DNA from: Gammaproteobacteria bacterium
GTDB lineage: Bacteria > Pseudomonadota > Gammaproteobacteria > UBA6429 > Thiohalophilaceae
Reading direction: 5' to 3'
Length of the DNA: 40,334 bases
Assembly (NCBI GenBank): GCA_026196045.1
Contig: JAPHRJ010000074.1
Coordinates: 1-40,334, forward strand
Below, one piece after another: positions 18,139 through 30,388 of this stretch; within the stretch, counting starts at the first letter, position 1, and each line of letters begins with the position of its first letter. The notes under the pieces were generated by a model. It saw nothing but the letters and a program-made list of their open reading frames with translations. It did not search any database and was not told the origin of the DNA. Both the position numbers and the translations under genes were made by a program.

Positions 18139-19137
18139 ATGAAAGCCGTATTCATACAGCAAGGTGGTGGCATTGAAGTGCTGAAAGTTGGGGATATGCC
18201 AGATCCAGCCATCAGTAATGATGACCAACTCCTGGTAAAAATCCATGCCGCCGGCATCAATCCAGTTGATACTAAAATCAGGATGGCCCCGGAATGCTTT
18301 CCAGTCCCCTTACCCTGCATTCTCGGTTGTGATGGTGCCGGCGTAGTCGAACAGGTTGGCAAGCATGTGCGCAATTTTAAAGTTGGAGATGAAATCTATT
18401 TTTCTCAACCCGGTTTTAACTCTCGTCAGGGTACGTATGCTGAATATGCTGTTGTAGATTCAAGTCTGGCTGCACACAAACCTCAGAGTATAAGCTTTGA
18501 AGAAGCCGCCGCCGCACCATTAGTACTCATCACGGCCTGGGAAGCCCTGAATGATCGTGCACATATAAAAGCTAATGACCACATTATGATCCATGCAGGT
18601 GCCGGTGGTGTTGGGCATGTTGCAATACAGTTAGCCAAATTAGTTGGAGCGAATGTCTGCACAAGCGTTAGCAATAAAAACAAAGCCGATTTTGTACAAC
18701 AACTGGGGGCTGATAAAGCCATATTCTATAAAGATGAAGATGTTACCGAATCAGTTTTGAACTGGACACAGCAACAAGGTGTAGATATTGCCTTTGATAC
18801 AATAGGTGGTGAGGTACTGGAAAGCTGTTTTAGCTATACACGGGTTTATGGCGATGTCGTCAGCATTCTACAACCAACGGCCGATACTAACTGGGGAGAG
18901 GCTCGTAAACGTAATCTTCGCTTTTCTCAGGAACTCATGCTTTCAGCCGTCATGCTAGAACTGGAAGAAGCAAAAACACACCAGGGCAATATTCTTAAAC
19001 AAGGTAGTAAACTTTTTGATAAACAGAAACTTCAACTTCCCTCGGTGAAAGTCTTCCCCTGTTCCCAGGTACAGGAAGCCCATTCTTATCTGGAGACCCA
19101 ACACCCGGCAGGAAAAGTTGTTCTCTCATTTAACTAG
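18139..19137 (+). CDS. Zinc-independent quinone oxidoreductase-like MDR protein
   Basis: The 332-residue protein belongs to the medium-chain dehydrogenase/reductase superfamily, zeta-crystallin/Qor branch, which typically reduces quinones or activated double bonds with NADPH. It shows an N-terminal GroES-like domain ('LLVKIHAAGINPVDTKIR'), GCDGAGVVEQVG at 63-74, and a Rossmann loop 'IHAGAGGVGHVAIQLAK' at 151-167. The structural zinc Cys cluster of alcohol dehydrogenases is absent. The ATG has a clean AGGAAA site. It stands alone between divergent and convergent neighbours, and its substrate cannot be inferred. Confidence 0.9.
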   Translation: MKAVFIQQGGGIEVLKVGDMPDPAISNDDQLLVKIHAAGINPVDTKIRMAPECFPVPLPCILGCDGAGVVEQVGKHVRNFKVGDEIYFSQPGFNSRQGTYAEYAVVDSSLAAHKPQSISFEEAAAAPLVLITAWEALNDRAHIKANDHIMIHAGAGGVGHVAIQLAKLVGANVCTSVSNKNKADFVQQLGADKAIFYKDEDVTESVLNWTQQQGVDIAFDTIGGEVLESCFSYTRVYGDVVSILQPTADTNWGEARKRNLRFSQELMLSAVMLELEEAKTHQGNILKQGSKLFDKQKLQLPSVKVFPCSQVQEAHSYLETQHPAGKVVLSFN

Positions 19138-19165
19138 CATCATATAATTAAAGTGGACAATTTGA

Positions 19166-20722
19166 CTAATCAGCTTCGACTACTTTATTTCGCCCGCCAT
19201 TCTTGGCATTATACATCGCCTTATCCGCTGCATTAATCAGATGTTCTACAGATTCACCATTTTCTGGATAGCTTGCAATACCAATACTGATCGTTAAGCT
19301 AATTTTCTTTCCACCGGATATTTCTATATTCCTGAGTGAGACCTGCTGTCGAAAACGCTCAGCCAATTCCGTTGCCTTAGTTGCTGTGGTTTCAGGCAAT
19401 ACAACAGCGAACTCTTCCCCCCCATAACGTGCAGTAATATCATTTATTCTCAGCCTGTCCCTCAACATGGCTGCAAATTCTTTTAAGACCGTATCTCCAG
19501 CCTCATGGCCATGCGAATCATTCACTTCCTTAAAGTAATCAATATCTAATAAAAAAACAGCCAGCGTACTATCATATCGTTCTGAACGTTTTATCTCATC
19601 AGCCAGTCTTTCTTCAAATACCCTGCGATTATATAGCTTAGTTAGCTGGTCATGTGTTGCTAAATAGTTAAGGTGTTTCTCCAACATCTTTCTATCTGTA
19701 ATATCCTGATGTGTCCCACAAAGTCGAAGTGCTTTATGCTCACTATCATATTCAACAACTGCACCCGAACCCTGAATCCAGACCCAATGACCATCCTTAT
19801 GTTTCATTCTAAATTCTGATACGTAAGATTTACCAATACTTATATATTGATCGACAGTATCAAGTACCCTCTGCTTATCATCGGGATGAATACGACTACC
19901 CCAGTCATCGACATGATTTTTTATATCCGAACGTTCTAGTCCCAGAATCTCTAACCACCTATCATTAACACTATGTTCACCTGTTTGGTAATTCCAGTCC
20001 CAATAACCCAGATTAGCTCCATTAATGACATTTTGTAATTGATCTTGACTACGCTGATAAAGGTCAAGGCTTTTCCTTACGGTTTGTTCAGACTCAAGCT
20101 TGCGCTGGCGAAAGTATCTATAACCAAAAGCTGAAACCATTGAAAAAATGATAACTAATGAAATAATATAAACTCTTGCTGTTTGAAACTTTTTTATATT
20201 TTTAAAAAATTCTTTTGTAAGATCTACTTCAACCAACTTAATCTCACTGGCTATCACATTTAATAGCGCATTTACCTCTGGAATTAAAACGTCCTCTGAA
20301 TCAGGAACATTATCGGGATGAGCACTTCTATTTTCCATTAACGTCATAAATTCAATAATATTAGTTTTTATCTTCTGGATTTTCTGACTTTGATGTTCAT
20401 CATCTATTCTTAAAACCTGATATCCATTATCATCACCACCATCTAGCATGGTATTGGCGTACCTTAATGCCGACTTCAAATGACTCAATATTGGATTAGC
20501 TTTATCATCCTGATGTATTATATGGAGGGCATTCTGGGTATCACCGGCATACGACAACTCGAGACTAAGCTGCGTAGCTACATGAATCAGGGGGGCATAA
20601 TAAACAGAAAGGTTAAGCGCATTCTTCGACGCGAAAAACATTATTGTTGCCAATAACAGGCCAGCAACTACAATAAATACTTCGCCCAATGGAAATCGCT
20701 TATTCAATTTTATAGTACTCAC
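19166..20722 (-). CDS. Membrane PAS-GGDEF diguanylate cyclase
   Basis: The 518-residue protein makes the second messenger cyclic di-GMP. An N-terminal transmembrane helix (about 14-32), an uncharacterised extracytoplasmic sensor region (33-182) and a second helix (about 184-202) precede a PAS domain with PAC extension (about 226-346) and a GGDEF domain (352-518). The active-site loop is intact as GGEEF at 434-438. The product-inhibition I-site RIND (RxxD) lies five residues upstream, so feedback control by c-di-GMP is expected. The start is the GTG at 20720-20722. The sensed signal is unknown. It separates truD from the genes that normally follow. Confidence 0.93.
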   Translation of the reverse strand: MSTIKLNKRFPLGEVFIVVAGLLLATIMFFASKNALNLSVYYAPLIHVATQLSLELSYAGDTQNALHIIHQDDKANPILSHLKSALRYANTMLDGGDDNGYQVLRIDDEHQSQKIQKIKTNIIEFMTLMENRSAHPDNVPDSEDVLIPEVNALLNVIASEIKLVEVDLTKEFFKNIKKFQTARVYIISLVIIFSMVSAFGYRYFRQRKLESEQTVRKSLDLYQRSQDQLQNVINGANLGYWDWNYQTGEHSVNDRWLEILGLERSDIKNHVDDWGSRIHPDDKQRVLDTVDQYISIGKSYVSEFRMKHKDGHWVWIQGSGAVVEYDSEHKALRLCGTHQDITDRKMLEKHLNYLATHDQLTKLYNRRVFEERLADEIKRSERYDSTLAVFLLDIDYFKEVNDSHGHEAGDTVLKEFAAMLRDRLRINDITARYGGEEFAVVLPETTATKATELAERFRQQVSLRNIEISGGKKISLTISIGIASYPENGESVEHLINAADKAMYNAKNGGRNKVVEAD

Positions 20723-20887
20723 TAAACATCAAATATTTTTGAAGAAGACAAGTAGTTACAACTAAAACTGGAAATAAGTACATCTACCGTCCCTGCCAAA
20801 GATTCCTGACTGGCATTACACAGCTACATTGCGCAGCCAAAAACTAACTATAATTGTAGGTTATTCTGAGAAAATATATATCACACA

Positions 20888-21913
20888 TTAACTATGTGTT
20901 TGCGCTAATTCCCGCAATAAGGATGTGGCATAAGCGCCTGATGGTAAACCAAATTCAAGTCCCATCTGTTTTTTAACCGAATCGATATCCCAGCTTAAAT
21001 CTGTGACCATTAGCCGCATGGATCGCCGTGACAAATCGAGTCCTGCTTTTTCAAGTCCTTCACAAAATTCTGGGTATCCATTAAAAATTTGTTTTTCCAG
21101 TTCGAGCGCTTCAGCGTGTGCCGTTGACTGACCACGGCCCCATAGTATAGCGGCAGGGTGAAGATCAAATTGCTCAACTCTATGTTTAATCTCTTCATCC
21201 ACAGCATCGATAGAAAAAAAACTATGAGTACCTGAAAGCATGACAACGTCACCCGGTATAGCCTTATTCCAGTTCTGGCTTGTTACTCTTTGAGAAAGGT
21301 AAAGATTAAATAGATAGGAGCGCGCCGCAGATAAATACATACTGCGTTTATGACGGGATTTAATACGTTTACCCGAGAACATCGCTTCAGCCTGTTCAAG
21401 ATTGGAACCATCTATGCCAAAACGTTGCTCACCAAAGTAATTGGGTACACCATGTGTTCTGATTAAATTTAAACGTGATTCCAGACTACTGAGATCACCT
21501 TCTAACTCACGCACAGTAATTTTGAATCGATTACCTTCTAATGCACCACGACGTAATTTTCGTCGGTGCAGGTGGTGCTCTAATACGGTGTAGTCATCAC
21601 AATTCAATTCTGACCAGTCTGGTTCTTCTTTACCGGCCAGGCGAACACTAAACCATTGTGTCGTGACTGCATTCCTGTCTTTTAAACCGGCATAACTCAC
21701 ATCCAGTTGTCGAACACCAACAAACTGGCTGATTTTTTTTGCCACCCAGTCTGTATTAGTATTGCGTTTCTGGATTTTCAATAAAACATGTTCACCTTCA
21801 CCATCTGGCTCAAAGCCCAGGATCTCATCAACAATAAAGTCTTCAGGAACGGTACGAATCAGTCCCTGACAAACAGGCTCGCCATAAGCGTATGAGAATT
21901 TTTGAAGATACAT
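20888..21913 (-). CDS. truD: tRNA pseudouridine-13 synthase TruD
   Basis: TruD converts uridine 13 of tRNA-Glu to pseudouridine. The 341-residue protein shows the family features VPEDFIVDEI, 'SYAGLKDRNAVTTQWFSV' with catalytic Asp79, 'LEGNRFKITVRE' and GVPNYFGEQRFG. It follows ispF by 22 bases in the same direction, as in the ftsB-ispD-ispF-truD cluster of other Gammaproteobacteria. No clear Shine-Dalgarno precedes the ATG, so translation may depend on coupling to ispF. Confidence 0.96.
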   Translation of the reverse strand: MYLQKFSYAYGEPVCQGLIRTVPEDFIVDEILGFEPDGEGEHVLLKIQKRNTNTDWVAKKISQFVGVRQLDVSYAGLKDRNAVTTQWFSVRLAGKEEPDWSELNCDDYTVLEHHLHRRKLRRGALEGNRFKITVRELEGDLSSLESRLNLIRTHGVPNYFGEQRFGIDGSNLEQAEAMFSGKRIKSRHKRSMYLSAARSYLFNLYLSQRVTSQNWNKAIPGDVVMLSGTHSFFSIDAVDEEIKHRVEQFDLHPAAILWGRGQSTAHAEALELEKQIFNGYPEFCEGLEKAGLDLSRRSMRLMVTDLSWDIDSVKKQMGLEFGLPSGAYATSLLRELAQTHS

Positions 21914-21935
21914 AAAAGAGAGTTATTGTTATGAA

Positions 21936-22403
21936 TTAAACAAGTAATACGACAGCCTGAACTGTAATGCCTTCGCCACGACCGGTGAAGCCCATTTTTT
22001 CGGTTGTGGTCGCTTTGATGCTGACATTAGCAATATCTGTTTTTAAATCTTCAGCCAGTATGCTTCGCATAGGTTCGATATAAGGTGCTAGTTTGGGAGC
22101 CTGGGCAATAACGGTAATATCCGTATTATTGATTTTGTACTCACGCTCTTCCATTAGTTCAACAACCTTCCTAAGAAGAATACGACTATCGATCCCTTTG
22201 TACATTTCACTGCTGTCTGGAAAATGTTTGCCTATATCACCCAAAGCCAGAGCACCCAAAATAGCATCACAAAGTGCATGTATAAGCACATCACCATCGG
22301 AGTGTGCTTCCATACCCTGTTCATAGGGAATATCAATCCCACCTAAAATTAGTCGACATCCACTTTTAAAACGATGAGCATCGAAACCCTGACCAATCCG
22401 CAT
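21936..22403 (-). CDS. ispF: 2-C-methyl-D-erythritol 2,4-cyclodiphosphate synthase
   Basis: IspF catalyses the cyclisation step of the MEP isoprenoid pathway. The 155-residue protein has [12 protein letters not shown], with Asp8 and His10 as metal ligands, '[20 protein letters not shown]' and the C-terminal '[17 protein letters not shown]', all invariant in the family. Its ATG overlaps the ispD stop by one base (TAATG) and uses an AGGA site inside ispD, so the two are translationally coupled but not fused. Confidence 0.97.
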   Translation of the reverse strand: MRIGQGFDAHRFKSGCRLILGGIDIPYEQGMEAHSDGDVLIHALCDAILGALALGDIGKHFPDSSEMYKGIDSRILLRKVVELMEEREYKINNTDITVIAQAPKLAPYIEPMRSILAEDLKTDIANVSIKATTTEKMGFTGRGEGITVQAVVLLV

Positions 22404-23131
22404 TAGTCCTGTTCCTGTTGTTGTAGATAGAATTCCGCCAGGACCAAATCTTCAGGGCGGGTAATTTTAATATTATCAGCATGGCCTTCGATCAAGCGAG
22501 GTTGCAGTCCTGATAACTCAATAGCAGAAGCCTCATCCGTAACCAGATCATTGTTTTCAATAGCCCGTTCCAGGGCTTCACGCAGCATGCCCAGGCGAAA
22601 CATCTGTGGAGTAAAAGCATGCCACATGTTGCTACGATCCACTGTATCAATAACAGAGTGATTTTCAGTGGCCCGTTTCATAGTGTCTTTAACTGGCATG
22701 GCCAGTAGGCCACCAACCACATCATCTTTTAATGAATCAATTAACCGATGAATATCTTCTGAACGGACACAGGGTCGAGCAGCATCGTGAACTAATACCC
22801 AGTCATTATCATCAGCATAGTTAGCTAAAGCACGTAATGCATTTAATACTGAATAACAACGCTCACTTCCACCCTGTGTTGAGTAGAGCGGTTTATCTAA
22901 TTCAAAATCCAGTTCATCCCAGAATGTGTCATTCTCAGAGACCGCTACCATTAAACCAGATATAGCAGGATGTTTTGCCAGACGTTTGAGGGTATGTGAG
23001 ATCACAGCCTCACCACACAAAGGCAGATATTGTTTTGGTAAACCCGCATTCATTCGAGAGCCAACACCGGCAGCGGGAACTATTGCCCAATAGTTCAGGG
23101 ACGAGGAATGAGTTTCGAGTGACGAGGCCAT
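22403..23131 (-). CDS. ispD: 2-C-methyl-D-erythritol 4-phosphate cytidylyltransferase
   Basis: IspD joins CTP to methylerythritol phosphate in the MEP pathway. The 242-residue protein contains PAAGVGSRM at 19-27 with PKQYLPL, the CTP-binding region, plus VHDAARPCV and '[19 protein letters not shown]'. The start is the ATG at 23129-23131. The first 12 residues ([12 protein letters not shown]) are not typical of the family and are encoded by heptamer repeats that are part of a larger inverted repeat upstream. No closer start codon fits, since YWAIVPA follows with only a CTG nearby. Confidence 0.95.
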   Translation of the reverse strand: MASSLETHSSSLNYWAIVPAAGVGSRMNAGLPKQYLPLCGEAVISHTLKRLAKHPAISGLMVAVSENDTFWDELDFELDKPLYSTQGGSERCYSVLNALRALANYADDNDWVLVHDAARPCVRSEDIHRLIDSLKDDVVGGLLAMPVKDTMKRATENHSVIDTVDRSNMWHAFTPQMFRLGMLREALERAIENNDLVTDEASAIELSGLQPRLIEGHADNIKITRPEDLVLAEFYLQQQEQD

Positions 23132-23353
23132 GGTTCCACTAAATTGAAATAGATGTTAAACGCAGAGCACGCAAAGGCGCAGAGGCACTAAGAAAATCAA
23201 TATTATTGTATTTATCTATCATGGAATTTTACGAAATCCTGAATATTTTCAGGATTATTGACTCATTATTTTCCTTTGCGTCCTGGCGTACTTTGCGTTA
23301 TATACAATATATCTATATGTACTACGCTCACTCGTCACTCGTCACTCGTCCCT
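23098..23353. repeat. Nested inverted repeat spanning the ispD-ftsB gap
   Basis: The outer arms hold GACGAG-type heptamers: degenerate copies at 23098-23127 inside the 5' end of ispD, and three tidy GACGAGT copies on the minus strand at 23328-23353 inside the 3' end of ftsB. The inner arms at 23159-23189 and 23273-23299 are inverted copies built from AACGCA-AAG and CGCAGAGG-type words. A separate 9-bp hairpin (AATCCTGAA/TTCAGGATT) lies at 23235-23256. The layout resembles a small non-coding inverted-repeat element. Its inner arms belong to the same word family as the element at 24958-25116. Confidence 0.7.
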
Positions 23354-23621
23354 TATCTATCACCTGTATATAGGTTTCGCCATCCCTGACCATACCCAGC
23401 TCACTACGTGCACGTTCTTCAATAGCTTCCAGTCCCTGTTTGAGATCCTGGACTTCCGCTTCTAATGAGCTATTTCGTGCGCTGAGTTGCTGATTTCCCA
23501 GTTTTTGTTTTTCGATAGACTGCTGGAGTAAATGCACAGTTGCCAGACTGCCCTCTCCTACCCACAGGTCATATTGCAGGATGATAAGGAGAAGAAACAG
23601 TATGGCAGCAAGTATGCGCAT
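23328..23621 (-). CDS. ftsB: Cell division protein FtsB
   Basis: FtsB bridges FtsL and FtsQ in the divisome. The 97-residue bitopic protein has an N-terminal transmembrane helix (about 3-19), a coiled coil (about 25-75, 'SIEKQKLGNQQLSARNSSLE') and the conserved 'AIEERARSELGMVRDGETYI'. The last seven residues, GRVTSDE, are encoded by the GACGAGT heptamer repeats and are not a family feature. The start lies 3 bases after the eno stop, so the two are co-transcribed, a pairing known from other Gammaproteobacteria. Confidence 0.94.
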   Translation of the reverse strand: MRILAAILFLLLIILQYDLWVGEGSLATVHLLQQSIEKQKLGNQQLSARNSSLEAEVQDLKQGLEAIEERARSELGMVRDGETYIQVIDKGRVTSDE

Positions 23622-23624
23622 TAA

Positions 23625-24920
<1,296 letters not shown>

Positions 24921-24957
24921 TTATTATTTCTCACTCACTTTAAAGATTACAAAATCA

Positions 24958-25116
24958 AACGCAAAGACGCAGAGGCGCAAAGTTTATTAAAGATATTTCA
25001 TGTATATATTTTCTTTTTCCATACACTATGAATATTTACCAAACTTGTTGGTTGTTATTCAGATATATCAAGATATTTTAAAATTCTACGTCCTTGCGTC
25101 TTAGCGCCTTTGCGTT
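24958..25116. repeat. Terminal-inverted-repeat element between eno and kdsA
   Basis: The arms at 24958-24982 (AACGCAAAGACGCAGAGGCG) and 25092-25116 are inverted copies with a few mismatches and flank about 109 AT-rich bases without an open frame. The size and layout suit a non-autonomous MITE-like element or a dispersed intergenic repeat. It shares its arm words with the inner arms of the ispD-ftsB element, about 1.7 kb away. Confidence 0.7.
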
Positions 25117-25144
25117 AATAATATTTTTTGTATAAACAAAACGT

Positions 25145-27723
<2,579 letters not shown>

Positions 27724-27766
27724 TTATTGTCGTCTTTTTTGCCTGTGGTTTCAATCTCCAGAGGGC

Positions 27767-29146
27767 CTATATTCTGGATTCTGTTACCAAAAACCCTTTC
27801 TCTCCTTCCGGGGTCTGCCAGGGTTCACAAATGCAATAACCCACCACCTGTGCAATTTTACCACCGACATATATCAGGGGAATACGATCCCGTTCCCATG
27901 GAGGAATATCCCACTCCTGCATCAGTTTTTTCAGATTATGGTTATGGCCTCGGCCAACTGGCCGGCAACGCTCCCCCCCCTGTCGAAAACGAACCTCAAT
28001 ACCATTCCCTGGTAATGACTGACTGAGTCCAGCTTCTACATCAGCTCGCAGACTTAGCTGCGTTCCTTTAGCAGGTAAGACTAATGGCATTTGCAGATCC
28101 CAGGGAACGACCATAGTGTTATCCCAGGCGGGTAATGGAGACATCACAAACAGTCGGTCACGATAACGACGTACCGTCGCCCCTTCCCAATCCACCTGTG
28201 GGTTAGCTTCTGGGCGAGCCGCCAGTACTTCACGACTAATACGTTCAAGATGGACACGATCAGGGGGAGTGAAACCCTGCTGACGAATCCAGTAACGCAA
28301 CAGGTTGTTACGACGTTCAAGGGATAAAGTGTTCAAACTGACGACTGATAAGGCTTCTTCTCCACTAAATGCCATTGGAGAAATACAGGTCTGCCGATCT
28401 ATTTCAGCCAGTTCATCCAGCAACTGGCTTGCTTCAGACTGATGACTGGCAGCGCGCGATAAGCAACGATTTAAGGCCGGCCAACGTGGCTGTAACAGCG
28501 GGACAATCTGCTGACGCAGGAAGTTACGATCGAAATGTAATTCCTGGTTACTGGGATCTTCAATCCATTGCAAGCCTTCAGCCTGGGCATACTCACGTAA
28601 ACTCTGGCGTGAGAAACCCAGTAATGGCCGTCCCAACCATCCTTTGGCATACGCGGTATATTCTGGCATCGCAGACAAGCCCTTAACTCCAGCACCACGA
28701 AATAATTGCAGCAGCAGGGTTTCGGCCTGATCATCCTCATGGTGAGCCAGTAATAAACCAGTCCCCTCTTCGAGTAGATCTGCAAAAACGTGATAACGCG
28801 CTGAACGTGCTGCAGCTTCTGGGCTTTCACCCTGTTCAGGGATTGCATCAACAGGCACTATCTTGAGTTCGACACCCAGTGCATCACAGGTTTCCTGACA
28901 ATGAGAAGACCAGTCGTCGGCTTCATTCATCAGACCGTGGTTTATATGAATTGCACAGATTTCAGTTTGCGCTAACGGTGAGCTGTTTTGCTGGGCTTTG
29001 ATTTGAGCTTTGAGATGTACAAGGGCATGCAACAAAACATGGGAATCACAGCCACCACTGTAGGCGACCCACAGGCGTTGGCAGGAAGAGAACCGTGATA
29101 ATTGTGCTTGAAGCGATGGCAGTAATTCGGAAGGAGAAAAAATCAT
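27767..29146 (-). CDS. tilS: tRNA(Ile)-lysidine synthetase TilS
   Basis: TilS modifies C34 of the AUA-reading tRNA-Ile to lysidine, an essential step. The 459-residue protein has the PP-loop 'VAYSGGCDSHVLLHALV' (about 27-43), HHEDDQAETLLLQLFRG, and 'DRNFLRQQIVPLLQPRWP', followed by the TilS-specific middle and C-terminal domains ('VRFRQGGERCRPVGRGHN'). The ATG at 29144-29146 has no visible Shine-Dalgarno; an inverted-repeat element ends only a few bases upstream and may have displaced it. The order accA-tilS-pyrG matches Pseudomonas. Confidence 0.95.
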   Translation of the reverse strand: MIFSPSELLPSLQAQLSRFSSCQRLWVAYSGGCDSHVLLHALVHLKAQIKAQQNSSPLAQTEICAIHINHGLMNEADDWSSHCQETCDALGVELKIVPVDAIPEQGESPEAAARSARYHVFADLLEEGTGLLLAHHEDDQAETLLLQLFRGAGVKGLSAMPEYTAYAKGWLGRPLLGFSRQSLREYAQAEGLQWIEDPSNQELHFDRNFLRQQIVPLLQPRWPALNRCLSRAASHQSEASQLLDELAEIDRQTCISPMAFSGEEALSVVSLNTLSLERRNNLLRYWIRQQGFTPPDRVHLERISREVLAARPEANPQVDWEGATVRRYRDRLFVMSPLPAWDNTMVVPWDLQMPLVLPAKGTQLSLRADVEAGLSQSLPGNGIEVRFRQGGERCRPVGRGHNHNLKKLMQEWDIPPWERDRIPLIYVGGKIAQVVGYCICEPWQTPEGEKGFLVTESRI

Positions 29147-29149
29147 CGG

Positions 29150-29223
29150 TTTTTAGCCACAATAGACACAGGATAGATAACAGAATGGATAAATATCTTA
29201 TATCTGCGTCATTGTGGTAAAAA
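29150..29223. repeat. Inverted-repeat element filling the tilS-accA gap
   Basis: The arms at 29150-29180 and 29194-29223 are imperfect inverted copies sharing TTTTTA-CCACAAT-GAC-CAG, separated by 13 bases. The element occupies essentially the whole 80-base space between the accA stop and the tilS start. Its arm words (CCACAAT, GACACAG) differ from the AACGCAAAG family nearby, so it is a separate element type. It can fold into a long hairpin in the accA-tilS transcript. Confidence 0.65.
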
Positions 29224-29226
29224 TAA

Positions 29227-30183
29227 CTATTCGGTGTAGTTACCGTAACTCATTAAACGCGAATAACGTTGGTCGAGTATCTTATCCAGCGGAACAGCAT
29301 CCAGCATTTCCAGGCTTTCCATCAGTCCGGCTTTTAAACTGGCCGCCATACTCTCTGTATCTCGATGCGCCCCGCCCAGTGGTTCATTAATAATGGCATC
29401 CACCAGCCCCAGTTCTTTCAGGCGAGGAGCTGTCAGGCCCATGGCTTCCGCTGCATCGGCGGCTTTTTCTGAACTCTTCCATAAAATAGAAGCGCAGCCT
29501 TCCGGTGAAATCACTGAATAGGTGCTGTACTGCAATATTAACAAGCGATCACCAACACCAATGGCCAGGGCACCACCGGAACCACCTTCACCAATAACAG
29601 TATTGATAATCGGGGTCTTGAGCTGAGACATAACCAGTAGATTACGGGCAATGGCTTCACTTTGACCGCGTTCTTCCGCTCCTACACCCGGGTAGGCACC
29701 GGGAGTGTCAATAAACGTGAGAACGGGTAATTTGAAACGTTCCGCCATTTCAAACAGACGCATGGCCTTGCGGTAGCCTTCAGGACGCGGCATGGCAAAA
29801 TTACGACGAATCTTTTCTTTGGTATCTCGGCCTTTTTGCTGACCGACAATCATCACGGGACGCCCTTCGAGTCGGGCGACGCCACCAACAATAGCCGCAT
29901 CATCGGCAAATGCACGATCACCATGTAACTCTTCAAAGTCAGTAAATATCTGTTCAATATAATCGAGGAAATAAGGCCGCTGAGGATGACGGGCCAGCTG
30001 AGCAATCTGTGCTGAACTCAGATTAGAAAAAATCGACTCGGTCAGATCCTTGCTTTTACCCTGCAACTTGGCAATTTCTTCACCAATATTAATTTCATTG
30101 TCCGAACCGACATAACGAAGTTCTTCGATTTTTGCTTCTAATTCAGCAATCGGCTGTTCAAAATCCAGAAAATTCAAATTCAT
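29227..30183 (-). CDS. accA: Acetyl-CoA carboxylase carboxyltransferase subunit alpha
   Basis: AccA, with AccD, transfers carboxyl from biotin to acetyl-CoA to start fatty-acid synthesis. The 318-residue length is standard. Recognisable segments are '[19 protein letters not shown]' at the start, '[19 protein letters not shown]', '[19 protein letters not shown]' and '[16 protein letters not shown]', with '[15 protein letters not shown]' as the oxyanion/acyl-binding region. It lies about 200 bases downstream of dnaE; that gap holds an AT-rich near-perfect hairpin at 30229-30257 and no other clear feature. Confidence 0.97.
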   Translation of the reverse strand: MNLNFLDFEQPIAELEAKIEELRYVGSDNEINIGEEIAKLQGKSKDLTESIFSNLSSAQIAQLARHPQRPYFLDYIEQIFTDFEELHGDRAFADDAAIVGGVARLEGRPVMIVGQQKGRDTKEKIRRNFAMPRPEGYRKAMRLFEMAERFKLPVLTFIDTPGAYPGVGAEERGQSEAIARNLLVMSQLKTPIINTVIGEGGSGGALAIGVGDRLLILQYSTYSVISPEGCASILWKSSEKAADAAEAMGLTAPRLKELGLVDAIINEPLGGAHRDTESMAASLKAGLMESLEMLDAVPLDKILDQRYSRLMSYGNYTE

Positions 30184-30228
30184 CTTATTTTAGAAACCTG
30201 TTTCCAACATCCAGAGCGATTAATTCAC

Positions 30229-30257
30229 AAACTAATTATATATCATATAGTTAGTTT
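30229..30257. repeat. AT-rich hairpin in the dnaE-accA gap
   Basis: AAACTAA and TTAGTTT form the ends of a 13-pair stem (one G-T pair) around a 3-base loop. On the plus strand it is followed by TTTTT, but both flanking genes are on the minus strand. Its role, if any, is unclear; partial attenuation between dnaE and accA is possible. Confidence 0.35.
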
Positions 30258-30388
30258 TTAAACCCAGAAAATACTTTAAGTAATGTTTTTGCCCGGCTAA
30301 TACAGCCCAGGCACTTCGTCATTCTACCCTATTCTGGCCCCCGGCGAGAACCTTCAACCTCACAGTGTTTTTAAAAAACAGGACGAGC

